DNA of 64,000 nucleotides from Pseudobdellovibrionaceae bacterium (GTDB lineage: Bacteria; Bdellovibrionota; Bdellovibrionia; Bdellovibrionales; Bdellovibrionaceae): assembly GCA_013359135.1 (NCBI GenBank), contig JABWCN010000022.1, forward strand, positions 1 to 64,000. The letters run 5' to 3'. This document shows, piece after piece, positions 8,835 to 18,125 of the stretch; position 1 is the first letter of the stretch; every line of letters starts with the position of its first letter. The notes below the pieces were generated by a model. It was not told where the DNA came from. It made no database searches and was given only the letters and a program-made list of their open reading frames with translations. The translations under genes were made by a program, and so were the position numbers.

Positions 8835-9863
8835 ATGGCTTCAGGAAAAACTCTGAAGAAAAGTCTTGGTTTACTTTTTGTTATTTTATCATTTTGGTAT
8901 TTATTAGAACATCTGATCACTCACTTTGATCAACTTAAAGAGTTGAAGGTGAGTGTATTTTTTTTGGGAATTCTTTTTTTGTCTTTGCTTTTGTTTATTC
9001 TTTCTCATGCGATGAATGTGGCTTCTTGGTGGCTACTTCAGCCCAACAAGAAAAGCCAAGGACTTTCCTTCCTAATGAGTTCTGAAATTCATTTCAGGTC
9101 ACAAATTGCAAAGTATTTACCTGGAAACGTTTTTCATGTGATAAAGCTTGTTCAGGGTGCCACCGAGAAGGGGCTTAATTTAAAGCGAGTTTTATTTGTG
9201 TCTACTTTGCAAATAATCCTTACTTTAATTATGGGTTTTATTTTCGGATTGTTTACGTTGTTTTTTCGTTTTGAAGAACTTGCTAAGGTTTTGGAATTAC
9301 AAAAATTATGGTCTGAATTTGAATTTAGCTTTAAAGCAAAAGGTTATATGATTTTGGTTTTACTTGCTTTGCTAGTTGCAAGTTACGGTTTTTTATTTCT
9401 TTTCTTTAAGAAATCATTAAGTCATTTAAAAGAAAAGATTTTTAGTTTTCTTCAAGAACTAAAGGCTTTTTCCATTAGAGATATTATTTTTTCTCTTTTT
9501 GTATTATTCGTTGATTATTTATTAATGGGTTATATCTTTTATTTGGTTCTAAATTACTTTCCTGGTGTTAATTCTGAAATCAGTTATGGCTATTTGACAG
9601 GAAGTTTTGCTATTGCTTGGGTATTGGGTTCTATAGTTCCAGGAGCACCTGGCGGGATGGGTGTTAGGGAAGCTATTTTACTAAAGCTACTACTTCCATT
9701 TGGAGTGAGCGCTCCGATCTTGGTTGTTTTTTTATTAACGATACGTTTGGTGAATGTGCTTGCTGATGTGAGTGTGTTTTTTATAAGTTTTATGCCTTTT
9801 TTAAGTTTAACCAAATTAGAAGGCTCAGCAAAGTTAGAAAAATTGACCGAGGAAAATCCATGA
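8835..9863 (+). CDS. Flippase-like integral membrane protein (LPG synthase TM / UPF0104 family)
   Basis: A multi-spanning inner-membrane protein with the family signatures FRSQIAKYLPGNVFHVIKL near the N-terminus and GSIVPGAPGGMGVREAILL near residue 270. This is the lysylphosphatidylglycerol synthetase-type transmembrane domain without the soluble transferase domain. Standalone members are found next to polyprenyl-linked glycosyltransferases and are thought to act on lipid-linked sugars. I chose the ATG at 8835, just after the preceding stop, because AAGG lies five bases upstream. Starts at 8799 (GTG) and 8811 would overlap the previous gene. The stop overlaps the next gene's ATG. Confidence 0.78.
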   Translation: MASGKTLKKSLGLLFVILSFWYLLEHLITHFDQLKELKVSVFFLGILFLSLLLFILSHAMNVASWWLLQPNKKSQGLSFLMSSEIHFRSQIAKYLPGNVFHVIKLVQGATEKGLNLKRVLFVSTLQIILTLIMGFIFGLFTLFFRFEELAKVLELQKLWSEFEFSFKAKGYMILVLLALLVASYGFLFLFFKKSLSHLKEKIFSFLQELKAFSIRDIIFSLFVLFVDYLLMGYIFYLVLNYFPGVNSEISYGYLTGSFAIAWVLGSIVPGAPGGMGVREAILLKLLLPFGVSAPILVVFLLTIRLVNVLADVSVFFISFMPFLSLTKLEGSAKLEKLTEENP

Positions 9864-10567
9864 AGAAATGCGCCATCGTCATACCTTCTTTCAATGAAGG
9901 TCTTAGAGTTACAAAGACTATTTTGGATCTGTCACAGGTATTACAAGAAGTCAGCCAAGAATTTAGATTTGAGCTAGTGGTTGTAGATGATTGCTCTAGC
10001 GAGCCAGTGAATGTAACTCAACAGGGAATAGGTTTTCCTATCTATATACTTAGGCACACGATCAATCTTGGACAAGGGGCTGCTTTAGAAACGGGGTTTG
10101 CTTTTTGTCGTAAAAATTTAAAACCTGACTATGTGGCGACTGTGGATGCCGATGGTCAGCACAATGCTAAAGATATTATTCGTTTTCTAAGACATCTAGA
10201 AAAGGAGAATTTAGATATTCTTTTTGCTACACGTTTTAAGAAAAGCCCACATATTCCTTGGATGAGGAAAGTTATTTTAAAAATGGCTTCACGGTTTGAG
10301 TTGTTCATTACGGGTCTTAATTTAAGTGATGCACATAACGGATTTCGAGTCTTTAACTATAAGTGTTTAGAACAGTTAAAGTTGACTCAGAATCGTATGG
10401 CTCATGCGACAGAAATTAAACAAATAGTAGCCAGTAAAAAGTTAAACTATGCAGAACTTGAAAATAGCATTACTTATTCGCAAGAGAGTTTGCAAAAAGG
10501 GCAGTCCAATTTGGGTGCCTTATTAATTTTAAAAGATTTATTAAACAGCTATTTATTTGATCGATAA
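9860..10567 (+). CDS. GT2-family glycosyltransferase (DPM1/polyprenyl-phosphate sugar synthase-like)
   Basis: A 235-residue GT-A enzyme starting with CAIVIPSFNEG. It has the nucleotide-binding DDCSS (about 48-52), LGQGAALETGF, and the metal-binding DADGQH. The short soluble form resembles dolichyl-phosphate mannose synthase, which loads a sugar onto a polyprenyl phosphate. It overlaps the flippase-like gene by four bases and precedes a DUF2304 gene and a GT-C transferase. That arrangement is typical of a lipid-linked sugar donor pathway: charge the lipid, flip it, then transfer the sugar on the periplasmic side. Confidence 0.87.
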   Translation: MKKCAIVIPSFNEGLRVTKTILDLSQVLQEVSQEFRFELVVVDDCSSEPVNVTQQGIGFPIYILRHTINLGQGAALETGFAFCRKNLKPDYVATVDADGQHNAKDIIRFLRHLEKENLDILFATRFKKSPHIPWMRKVILKMASRFELFITGLNLSDAHNGFRVFNYKCLEQLKLTQNRMAHATEIKQIVASKKLNYAELENSITYSQESLQKGQSNLGALLILKDLLNSYLFDR

Positions 10568-10580
10568 TTAAGGGGGGAGA

Positions 10581-10913
10581 ATGAAATTATTTAGTTTGGT
10601 TTCTGTTGTTTTCATTTTTTTGTTGGTCCTATTAGATAGTTTATTTGTTCCAAAGCGAGCTAGAAAAGCACTAAAGTGGATGACTGGCTTTTATTTATTT
10701 TTACTTATTTTTGTAGTCTTTCAAGAGCCCTTTGATTCTTTGGCTAAATTTTTAGGAGTTGGCCGACCAGTAGATATTATTTTATACTTTTCAACCGTTA
10801 TCCTATTCAGAGAGTTTTTCTTATCAAGACAACGCCATTATCTTATGATGCAGCAGTTGACTTTACTCACCAGAGAAAATGCTTTGAATCAGGTAACTCA
10901 TTGGCAAGGATAA
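10581..10913 (+). CDS. DUF2304 small membrane protein
   Basis: A 110-residue protein with about three predicted membrane helices, the motif GVGRPVDIILYFSTV, and a charged C-terminal tail (EFFLSRQRHYLMMQQLTLLTREN). Length and the GxGRxxD pattern fit DUF2304, a family usually encoded directly after a DPM1-like GT2 gene, as here. Function is unproven; an accessory role in the lipid-linked glycosyl donor step is inferred from context. A GGGGGAG ribosome site precedes the ATG. Confidence 0.75.
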   Translation: MKLFSLVSVVFIFLLVLLDSLFVPKRARKALKWMTGFYLFLLIFVVFQEPFDSLAKFLGVGRPVDIILYFSTVILFREFFLSRQRHYLMMQQLTLLTRENALNQVTHWQG

Positions 10914-10914
10914 A

Positions 10915-12294
10915 ATGGAAAAAGTAAAAAAGATATTTGGTTTGCTAGCGACCCTGGTTTTAGTGGTAGTGCTTGGTTATTTAGGCCTATGCTCTTTATA
11001 TAATTTTGATTTATCATGGGATTATCTTTCTTATCATTTGCCTCATATTTTACATATTTTAGGTAAAACTACATTTACCGAGGCAGCGAAGCTAGTTGAG
11101 GTGAATAAAGGTTTCCCTCCACTAACTCATTATCTACAAGCATTGTTATTAAAGCTTACTGGCAAGTTCAGTGCGACTAATCTCATTAATTATTTATCCA
11201 TCATTGGGTTATTGAGTTATTTACGCTTTCGCCAAGGAGTAAAGGGTTTTCCCTTTTTGATTTCTAGTTTTTTAGTTTTAAGCGTACCTATGGTTTTTAT
11301 TCAAATGACTCATTCTTACGTGGATCTCTGGGCAAATACGCTTTTAACATTACTATTTGCTGAAGCTGTACTGACTGAGGAAAAAAATCAGAGTCTCTCT
11401 TTGAGAAGTGTGAGTGTATTTGTATTTTTGTTTGCATTAGCTATTTTTTCTCGTTACCAGATGTGGCCAGCAGCACTGATTGTTTGTGCCTTTTTTCTGT
11501 TTAAAAGAAAAGACGCTTTGTTGAAAGCTCCAAAGAAATTCTTTTTATTGTTGTTGTTGCTTGCAAGCATTTTTTGTTTTTGGCCTTTACGTAATATTTA
11601 TAAATTTAATAATCCTGTATATCCTCTACAGTCTCCAGTTTTTAAGAGTTATTTTAATAACGTGCGGATGGATCCAAAAAGTCATCTCCATGTTCCTGCT
11701 TATATTAAGCCCTATCCTGGAGTATTTAAATTTTTAGCTTCTGCTTTTGAAATTAGCCGTTTTTTGACTGCAGAACCTTTTTCGTGGTCCATTGACCAAG
11801 GACATCCCAAGGGTGTTGATAGTCCTCATCATCGAATGGGGGGATGGTCAATCTATACCATGATACTTTTAGTTCTATTGGTGATTATAGTTTATTCGAA
11901 TATTAAAGAAAAGATGAATTATTTTTTTATTCTTATCTTATTAACTAGTTTTTTTCCTCAGTCACATGAATTGCGATATTGGCTTTATCTCCCTTTGATT
12001 GCTTCGCTATTTATTGGAATTGGTTTCATGGGTAATGAAAAAATAAAATCGTCATTAGCTTTATTTTTACTCGTAGTTATAGTTAATTTTTCCTACGTAT
12101 TCTATGAACTTTTTCCTAAACTTGTTAGACAGCCAATAGAAATGTATGCACCAAAAGAGGCTGAGGATTTTTGGTTAGAAGCAAGTAAGAATTCTGTAGA
12201 TAAAGAATATATGATTTGCAAAATGCCTTACACTCTTTTTTTTGCAGGTAAAAACTTTAATCAATTCAAAGTAACCGAGTGTCCTATTGATTAG
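10915..12294 (+). CDS. GT-C membrane glycosyltransferase (ArnT/GT39-like)
   Basis: A 459-residue protein of about ten to twelve hydrophobic segments. After the first helix an external loop carries the acidic motif LSWDYLSYHLPH (about 28-39), the kind used by GT-C enzymes to bind lipid-linked sugar donors. A positively charged periplasmic stretch (PLQSPVFKSYFNN) follows the middle helices. It starts one base after the DUF2304 gene and ends the plus-strand run. It probably transfers a polyprenyl-phosphate sugar onto lipid A, core or O-antigen in the periplasm. Family placement rests on topology and motif, so exact specificity is unknown. Confidence 0.7.
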   Translation: MEKVKKIFGLLATLVLVVVLGYLGLCSLYNFDLSWDYLSYHLPHILHILGKTTFTEAAKLVEVNKGFPPLTHYLQALLLKLTGKFSATNLINYLSIIGLLSYLRFRQGVKGFPFLISSFLVLSVPMVFIQMTHSYVDLWANTLLTLLFAEAVLTEEKNQSLSLRSVSVFVFLFALAIFSRYQMWPAALIVCAFFLFKRKDALLKAPKKFFLLLLLLASIFCFWPLRNIYKFNNPVYPLQSPVFKSYFNNVRMDPKSHLHVPAYIKPYPGVFKFLASAFEISRFLTAEPFSWSIDQGHPKGVDSPHHRMGGWSIYTMILLVLLVIIVYSNIKEKMNYFFILILLTSFFPQSHELRYWLYLPLIASLFIGIGFMGNEKIKSSLALFLLVVIVNFSYVFYELFPKLVRQPIEMYAPKEAEDFWLEASKNSVDKEYMICKMPYTLFFAGKNFNQFKVTECPID

Positions 12295-12362
12295 TTCATT
12301 CATTTTATCAGCATTCTTTAATACAAAATTTTTAATATCATCGAAATATTTTTATCTTACTA

Positions 12363-14129
12363 CTAGTGACAGAGATTTCCATAACTCATTCGTTCCTTAG
12401 ATATTGTTAAAGGTAATAACCCAAAAGATAACAATCGATCGTTGAAACATTTAAGACGAAATTGTTCTCCTAAGCGTTTTTTAGCATCATCATGTATTTC
12501 TTTTACTAGAAGATATCCTTCATAATAGGAAGGAGCTTGACCTATATCATCGTATTTATATCTTCTCAGCTCTAGATTCGCCATGGTTGTTGATACACCA
12601 AGCTCTTTAGTAAAAACATCAATAACTCGTTGATCAGAGATTTGGCCTAATTGAAGCTGAGGATCTAAAAACATACGTGCTATGCGCCAAAGTCTTGTTT
12701 GAATGGCGAATAGTTGCTCTTCACTTGTTAAATAAGGATAGACTAAGTCTTCAGCATAGAGTGCCCATCCTTCAATATTTACATTATTGGCAGCGTAGCG
12801 ACTACGAATAGCAGAGACACCTTTGTCAAGTATATGACTAAATTGCATATCATGACCTGGACGACCTTCATGAGCTGTTAACACTATAGCTGCATAAGAT
12901 GAAGAAAAGTCATCAAAAGGAATTCCAACAGAAGAGTTTGGTACTACAAACTCAGGTCTAGTGCCATGGTTATTAATCAAAGGGGGAGGGATCAGATGGG
13001 GAACTGGAACAGCTTTTGACTCTGCCTCACTAGCAATTCTTATTCTTAGGGCAGAAGTGGGTACGGAAATTAAGTCATTTTCTATCATGATTTTCTCAAG
13101 TCGTTTGTCAGCATTTCTGTAAAGTACTTCGACTTCATTAACTGATTTTACAGGCTGTGACTTTAGAATTTTAATAACTTCAGCCGGTGTAGTTTTTTTA
13201 AATCCATTCTTATTTGCAACCATTCTAGCTTGTTCATAAAACTTTTGATAGAGTTTTTGGTAATCATTAAGGCCAGTCGAAATCAACTCTTCTGGACTTC
13301 TTACGATTCCGCGTCTTTTCAGTATCTGAGTATAAATATTAATAGGTACTCGTGGGTCTTTCCTTGAGTGACTTAGAATTTCTTTTTTTATAAACTTATT
13401 ATAGGCAAAACTTTGTTTTTTAAATTTTTTTAGGTCAGTATTCCAGTCTGATCTTCCTGACGATTTCAGAAGTTTTTCAATCCCAGCAACGTAAGTGTCT
13501 GTATCTTTCAAATATTGCTGCACTTCTCCTATGTATGGGAGAAGTGGATTCAGTCCTTTGTATTTCTTTAAACGAGCTTGAAAGTTTTTTCTTATGGCTT
13601 CTAGAAGAGGTAGATGTTGATTATCTCCTTGAACATAAATTTTGAATCGATCAACGCTCGCTTGTTTTCGTTCAATTGAAGTTTGTGGGTTGATAAGAGT
13701 CTGAAGACTTTGGTAGATGAATTTGACAGCTGGAACAAATTCAACTTCTTGAGCAGATTTGGAATTATCAATATTGTTGATTTGATTTTGAAGCCAGTTT
13801 TTTAAGACGCTTAAATCGGTTTTAAGATCTTCGTCAAAAGTCTGAGTTATTTCTTTATTCAGTCTTTCAATCCATTGGATAAAAAGTTTTCGATTTAGTT
13901 CTTCAGTTTGGTAACTCAAAAGAAGTCCAAAGCGATCAAACTCGGTGTACCCCATTTCACTTCCCAATTCAGGTTGTAGAGCGGATAAAGATTTTGTAAA
14001 CTCTTCAGCAAGCTTATCAGATTGTTGAATCCATAAAGGTTTCTGAAGGTAGCTATTAGTCGTTTGTTGTGAGTAGTGGGCACAATTTGAAAGAAATAAA
14101 AATAGAACTATAAAAAGATTAAATTTCAT
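12363..14129 (-). CDS. DUF885 family lipoprotein (probable metallopeptidase-like)
   Basis: A 588-residue protein with a lipoprotein signal (hydrophobic stretch ending LFLSNC, Cys16). The DUF885 hallmark HEGRPGHDMQ lies near residue 430, followed by EGWALYAEDL, which supplies the second metal-site-like Glu. DUF885 proteins are distant relatives of zinc metallopeptidases, so an envelope peptidase is plausible but unproven. It is convergent with the GT-C gene and sits 29 bases after the CxxCH protein gene, with which it may be cotranscribed. Confidence 0.8.
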   Translation of the reverse strand: MKFNLFIVLFLFLSNCAHYSQQTTNSYLQKPLWIQQSDKLAEEFTKSLSALQPELGSEMGYTEFDRFGLLLSYQTEELNRKLFIQWIERLNKEITQTFDEDLKTDLSVLKNWLQNQINNIDNSKSAQEVEFVPAVKFIYQSLQTLINPQTSIERKQASVDRFKIYVQGDNQHLPLLEAIRKNFQARLKKYKGLNPLLPYIGEVQQYLKDTDTYVAGIEKLLKSSGRSDWNTDLKKFKKQSFAYNKFIKKEILSHSRKDPRVPINIYTQILKRRGIVRSPEELISTGLNDYQKLYQKFYEQARMVANKNGFKKTTPAEVIKILKSQPVKSVNEVEVLYRNADKRLEKIMIENDLISVPTSALRIRIASEAESKAVPVPHLIPPPLINNHGTRPEFVVPNSSVGIPFDDFSSSYAAIVLTAHEGRPGHDMQFSHILDKGVSAIRSRYAANNVNIEGWALYAEDLVYPYLTSEEQLFAIQTRLWRIARMFLDPQLQLGQISDQRVIDVFTKELGVSTTMANLELRRYKYDDIGQAPSYYEGYLLVKEIHDDAKKRLGEQFRLKCFNDRLLSFGLLPLTISKERMSYGNLCH

Positions 14130-14158
14130 ATATGTAATAAACTTTGGCTATTTTAAAG

Positions 14159-15355
14159 TTAGTGAGCACCGCGTATTTTTATAGAACTCAGAGGGATTCG
14201 GCTTCCATAAATGGTCTCAAGGGTGTCTGCTGTTTCATTAATGACTCTTTGGCTCCACATAGGTGTGTTTAATCCGTAACCAAATGCTATTGTGAAATTG
14301 CTACTTTGAACGGGATTCAAGTTTTGCAAATTGTATTGCTTAGATGTGAATACCATACGGTCGGCAAATTTTACGAAGGGTATATTGGGGCGTATTTTAA
14401 ATGTCACCATTCTGACTTGTTGAGCGAAGTGACAACTTAAGCATTCAGTTTGAACAACTCCTGGAATAACTCTAGGGTTCTCTACCATGTATACACGACC
14501 CATCATTTCTAAAAGTTCGCGTTCTGAAAGTGTGCTGGCAACATCCACATTTTCAATTAAGGGCTGAAAGTTCTTGGTTGCGTAGGGAGGAAAGCCTCCT
14601 ACAGTTTTAATGTTAGAATAAAGTTTATTTATAACTTGTAGATAAGTGAACGGTAAGTAAGTTTGCCAGTTATTGAATGGCTCTTCTCCACGTTGATACT
14701 CTGGTATTAACGAGAACTGATTGATTGAAGGTTGATTTAAATTGATTGGTAATTCCCAACCAGCAAAACCACTCATACCATCGTTATGACGGGAAGTTCT
14801 AAATGTGACTTTAAACGCAGGACTAATATGAGCCATGACTATTTTTTTTAGTTCTTGATAGTAAGGACCCTTTAAACCTTCGGCTTTTATCGTTGGATTT
14901 ACTTGTAAAGGTAGTCTATCTTGTGAAAAGCGGCGACGATTTTTACGATTCAGCTCTTCTAGCTTACTTAAAAAAATGGGTAACTCGAAAATGGTATGTG
15001 TCGAGTGAATTGCGGTAAGCTTATTAATTTTGCCACCTTCAAGTTTTTGCCAAACAAGGTTAATATACAATTGTCTAAGGAAATTATCGACGCGAATGCC
15101 AATAACACGAAAGTCTTCGGTTTGAGTTGACCTTGTTCTGCGCGCTTGAACATCTAGCTCAAAACCGACAAATAATTTTTGAGACGGAAATAAAAGCTCT
15201 CCATAGCGCGTTAGATCTGAGGGCTTAATCAAAAGATTCTCTTCTCCAGTTTTTGGCAGCGGAAGTAAAACAGTGATATCATTCATATCAAGATATTGAG
15301 ACCAAGAAAAAGATGAAAACAGAACTATTACGAGAATTGTATTGAAGAATCTCAT
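14159..15355 (-). CDS. Secreted protein with a single CxxCH (cytochrome-like) motif, function unknown
   Basis: The coding frame is open further upstream, but the ATG at 15355 is preceded by a strong AGGAGG and begins a clear signal peptide (MRFFNTILVIVLFSSFSWSQ), so I chose it. The mature protein of about 380 residues is not a family I recognise. Near the C-terminal third it has CLSCH in VVQTECLSCHFAQQVR, a possible single c-type heme site or a structural disulfide. Its signal peptide places it in the periplasm. The DUF885 gene follows on the same strand. Confidence 0.6.
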   Translation of the reverse strand: MRFFNTILVIVLFSSFSWSQYLDMNDITVLLPLPKTGEENLLIKPSDLTRYGELLFPSQKLFVGFELDVQARRTRSTQTEDFRVIGIRVDNFLRQLYINLVWQKLEGGKINKLTAIHSTHTIFELPIFLSKLEELNRKNRRRFSQDRLPLQVNPTIKAEGLKGPYYQELKKIVMAHISPAFKVTFRTSRHNDGMSGFAGWELPINLNQPSINQFSLIPEYQRGEEPFNNWQTYLPFTYLQVINKLYSNIKTVGGFPPYATKNFQPLIENVDVASTLSERELLEMMGRVYMVENPRVIPGVVQTECLSCHFAQQVRMVTFKIRPNIPFVKFADRMVFTSKQYNLQNLNPVQSSNFTIAFGYGLNTPMWSQRVINETADTLETIYGSRIPLSSIKIRGAH

Positions 15356-15705
15356 AGCCCCTCCTGAATTTGGCTTCAAAATACAAACTCGCTTCTGAAA
15401 TGTCATCTTTAATTTCAAATTTATATGCTGATACAATAGAGATATCTGTGGATATGAAAAATTATCAAAAAATGATTCCAATGATGTAGTAATATAAAGA
15501 AGGCATTATATTTTCTTGTTGACTCAATTGTCGGTTGTGCAATGATGTTTGGTACAAAAGATTTTATAAGCTTAATTTTCTGAGCTCTAGCTTTCAGTAT
15601 TTAAGTTCAGACAACCGGGTAATTCTTTTCTAGACACTCAGATTTTAGTTTGTTTTTATTAATAAAAATTCAAGATTAGAAACAAGGTCTTGATTGGAGG
15701 TTTTT

Positions 15706-16749
15706 ATGAAAGCACTAGTTTATCGTGGACCTGGAAAAAAAGAATGGACTGAAGTTGAGAAACCAAAAGTTTTGAAACCTACGGATGCGATTATTAGAAT
15801 AACTAAAACGACAATTTGTGGAACAGATTTACATATTCTAAAAGGAGATGTACCCGCTGTAACTCCTGGAAGAATATTGGGGCACGAGGGATTGGGGATA
15901 GTTGAAGACGTTGGTGAAGGAGTTTTTAATTTTAAAAAAGGAGATTCTGTTTTAATTTCTTGTATTACTTCTTGCGGTAAGTGTACTTATTGTAAAAAAC
16001 AACTCTATGCTCATTGTACCGATGGTGGATGGATTTTAGGTCATAAAATTGATGGTACTCAAGCTGAGTATGTACGTATTCCTCATGCTGATAATAGTTT
16101 GCATAAGATTCCACCTGGAGTGAAAGATGAAGCTCTACTAATGTTAAGTGATATTTTACCTACTGGATTTGAAATTGGTGTACTCTCAGGCCAGGTTAAA
16201 CCAGGTGATTCAGTAGCTATCATTGGAGCTGGTCCTGTGGGAATGGCAACTTTATTGACAGCTCAGTTTTATTCTCCAGCTAAAATAATTTTAGTCGATA
16301 TTGATCCTTCAAGATTACTTGCTGGGCAGAAATTGGGAGCTACAGATCTTGTAGATTCAAGTAAAGTAAATGCTGTTGAAGCTATCAAAAAAATGACTAA
16401 TGGACTAGGTGTTGATGTTGCCATAGAAGCGGTAGGGGTCCCAGCTACTTTTGATATTTGTCAGAAAATTATAGCACCTGGTGGACACATTGCTAATGTG
16501 GGTGTTCATGGGAAAAGTGTTGAGTTTCATCTTGAGGATTTGTGGATTAAGAATATCACTATCACTACAGGCTTAGTTTCAACTTACAGTACACCAATGT
16601 TGCTAGAAACTTTAAAATCAGGCAAGGTAGAGGCCGATAAGCTAGTGACTCACAGATTTAAAATGAGTGAAATGATTAAGGCTTACGAAATTTTTGCAAA
16701 TGCTGGTAAAGAGCAGGCTATGAAAATGTGTATAAGCGCTGAAATTTAG
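15706..16749 (+). CDS. Zinc-dependent medium-chain alcohol dehydrogenase
   Basis: A 347-residue MDR enzyme. Catalytic zinc ligands appear in TICGTDLH and GHEGLG. The structural zinc site is CGKCTYCKKQLYAHC (about 92-106), and the NAD-binding motif is GAGPVGMA (about 172-179) with an acidic strand end LVDID. This is the class that oxidises primary or secondary alcohols. GGAGG at 15696-15700 fixes the ATG at 15706. It is a single gene in a 224-base divergent gap after the CxxCH gene and is convergent with 16782. The substrate is unknown. Confidence 0.88.
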   Translation: MKALVYRGPGKKEWTEVEKPKVLKPTDAIIRITKTTICGTDLHILKGDVPAVTPGRILGHEGLGIVEDVGEGVFNFKKGDSVLISCITSCGKCTYCKKQLYAHCTDGGWILGHKIDGTQAEYVRIPHADNSLHKIPPGVKDEALLMLSDILPTGFEIGVLSGQVKPGDSVAIIGAGPVGMATLLTAQFYSPAKIILVDIDPSRLLAGQKLGATDLVDSSKVNAVEAIKKMTNGLGVDVAIEAVGVPATFDICQKIIAPGGHIANVGVHGKSVEFHLEDLWIKNITITTGLVSTYSTPMLLETLKSGKVEADKLVTHRFKMSEMIKAYEIFANAGKEQAMKMCISAEI

Positions 16750-16781
16750 TTTTTAGTATGTTATTAATATAGATCCATTTT

Positions 16782-18125
16782 TCAGTGGTAAGATTTCATC
16801 TTGGTTTGAAGTTGAAAGTAATTCCCCATGGTTTCTCTTATATATGGAGAGAGCTCGTTGTTTAAGTCTTTTGAGGAACAAAGAGCTCCTTGATTATCAA
16901 AACAGTGCTGTGGGAATCTTGTTACTGGATGTCTTTGTGAGTAATCTATTGAAAAGCCTTTACCCCATGTCAGTGAACTTAGACTTGGTTGCCACTCATT
17001 GTCAGGGTAAGATAAAAAACATTGAAGAAATAAAAAGAAAATAAAAAAAACAGTAGAAAATTTATTTTTTAGAAAATTATTTTCAAAAATGAAATTGAAC
17101 AGAAGAATAATAAAATAGGGCCAAAATAAAAAACTAAACCGACTCTCTGGCCATTGATAAAAAAACACAAGAAGAAGATGCGCTCCGATGATAAGAAATA
17201 AAATTTTGTTTTGATCTGAAAGTCTAATGAAGATTTCTTTTCTGCATTTAAAAAGCAGATAAAAAATACTTAAAAATGGGAAAAAATAGTAACTCCAAGT
17301 GTCCTTGTAAAATGTAAACATGTTAAAGTTAATTTTTATCAATGAGAAATTCATCGGTGTTCGTTGATGTGGGATCGATTGCTGCCAGGACCAAAGAGCT
17401 AGAACGAAGATTACGCCAGTAGTAACTACTAGTTTCAGTAGTTCCATCAATGGCCGTTTTTTTTGAAGCCAAGAACCCAGGCTCCAGGAAGATTCTTTAG
17501 TAAGCATTATTTTTAAAAATAAAAAACCAATTGATAATAGTGCTGGAATCATTGCATAGGTTTGGCAGAGGCCAGCTAAAACTATAGATAAAGCAATTAA
17601 AGTTGAAATAAGTAAAGACGGTTGTTGATTTTTTGTCACAATGAAATTGTTAACTCCATAGAAGGCAACTAATCCGAGGAAAACAGCTAGGCAATCTGAG
17701 AGTAGCCAAAAACGAACATAGTTGATGGGTGTATAAAAGAGAGCGACTACTAAAAGCAAGACTTCAAGAAAATTTAATGATTTCTTTTTTAAAAGTAAAA
17801 AAGAAATTATACCAGTTCCAAGTGTTGCTAAGACATTTACTATGGCGACAAAAAGTCCATTCATTTTAAAAAAACTATCAACAGCAGTGATAAAAACATA
17901 AACCGGTGGTCTAACTACAGCAAGATTTTGTTCATCTGTCAGTAGGCCCAGAAACTTGCTTTTCAGATAAATACCTTCTGTGATCCAATCATAACCATCG
18001 TCTGAAATAAAAGGATAAGTATTCAATAAAGGGGATTGACTGTTTTTTAGAAAAAGACCTAGGTAGCATACTGTTAATGGAATTAAAAGACCTATTAAAT
18101 ATAAGTACTTAAAATTATTTTTCAT
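16782..18125 (-). CDS. Multi-spanning membrane protein, probable GT-C glycosyltransferase
   Basis: About 447 residues with ten or more hydrophobic segments. The first external loop has an acidic motif PFISDDGYDWITEG, and VRPPVYVFI follows, a layout typical of GT39/ArnT-like GT-C enzymes. I start at the ATG at 18125, which overlaps the preceding gene's stop by 11 bases; the frame is open to 18170. The C-terminus is a soluble tail with four Cys. It is the last gene of the Wzm-Wzt export operon, so it probably modifies the exported glycan. Family placement is by topology only. Confidence 0.6.
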   Translation of the reverse strand: MKNNFKYLYLIGLLIPLTVCYLGLFLKNSQSPLLNTYPFISDDGYDWITEGIYLKSKFLGLLTDEQNLAVVRPPVYVFITAVDSFFKMNGLFVAIVNVLATLGTGIISFLLLKKKSLNFLEVLLLVVALFYTPINYVRFWLLSDCLAVFLGLVAFYGVNNFIVTKNQQPSLLISTLIALSIVLAGLCQTYAMIPALLSIGFLFLKIMLTKESSWSLGSWLQKKRPLMELLKLVVTTGVIFVLALWSWQQSIPHQRTPMNFSLIKINFNMFTFYKDTWSYYFFPFLSIFYLLFKCRKEIFIRLSDQNKILFLIIGAHLLLVFFYQWPESRFSFLFWPYFIILLFNFIFENNFLKNKFSTVFFIFFLFLQCFLSYPDNEWQPSLSSLTWGKGFSIDYSQRHPVTRFPQHCFDNQGALCSSKDLNNELSPYIRETMGNYFQLQTKMKSYH

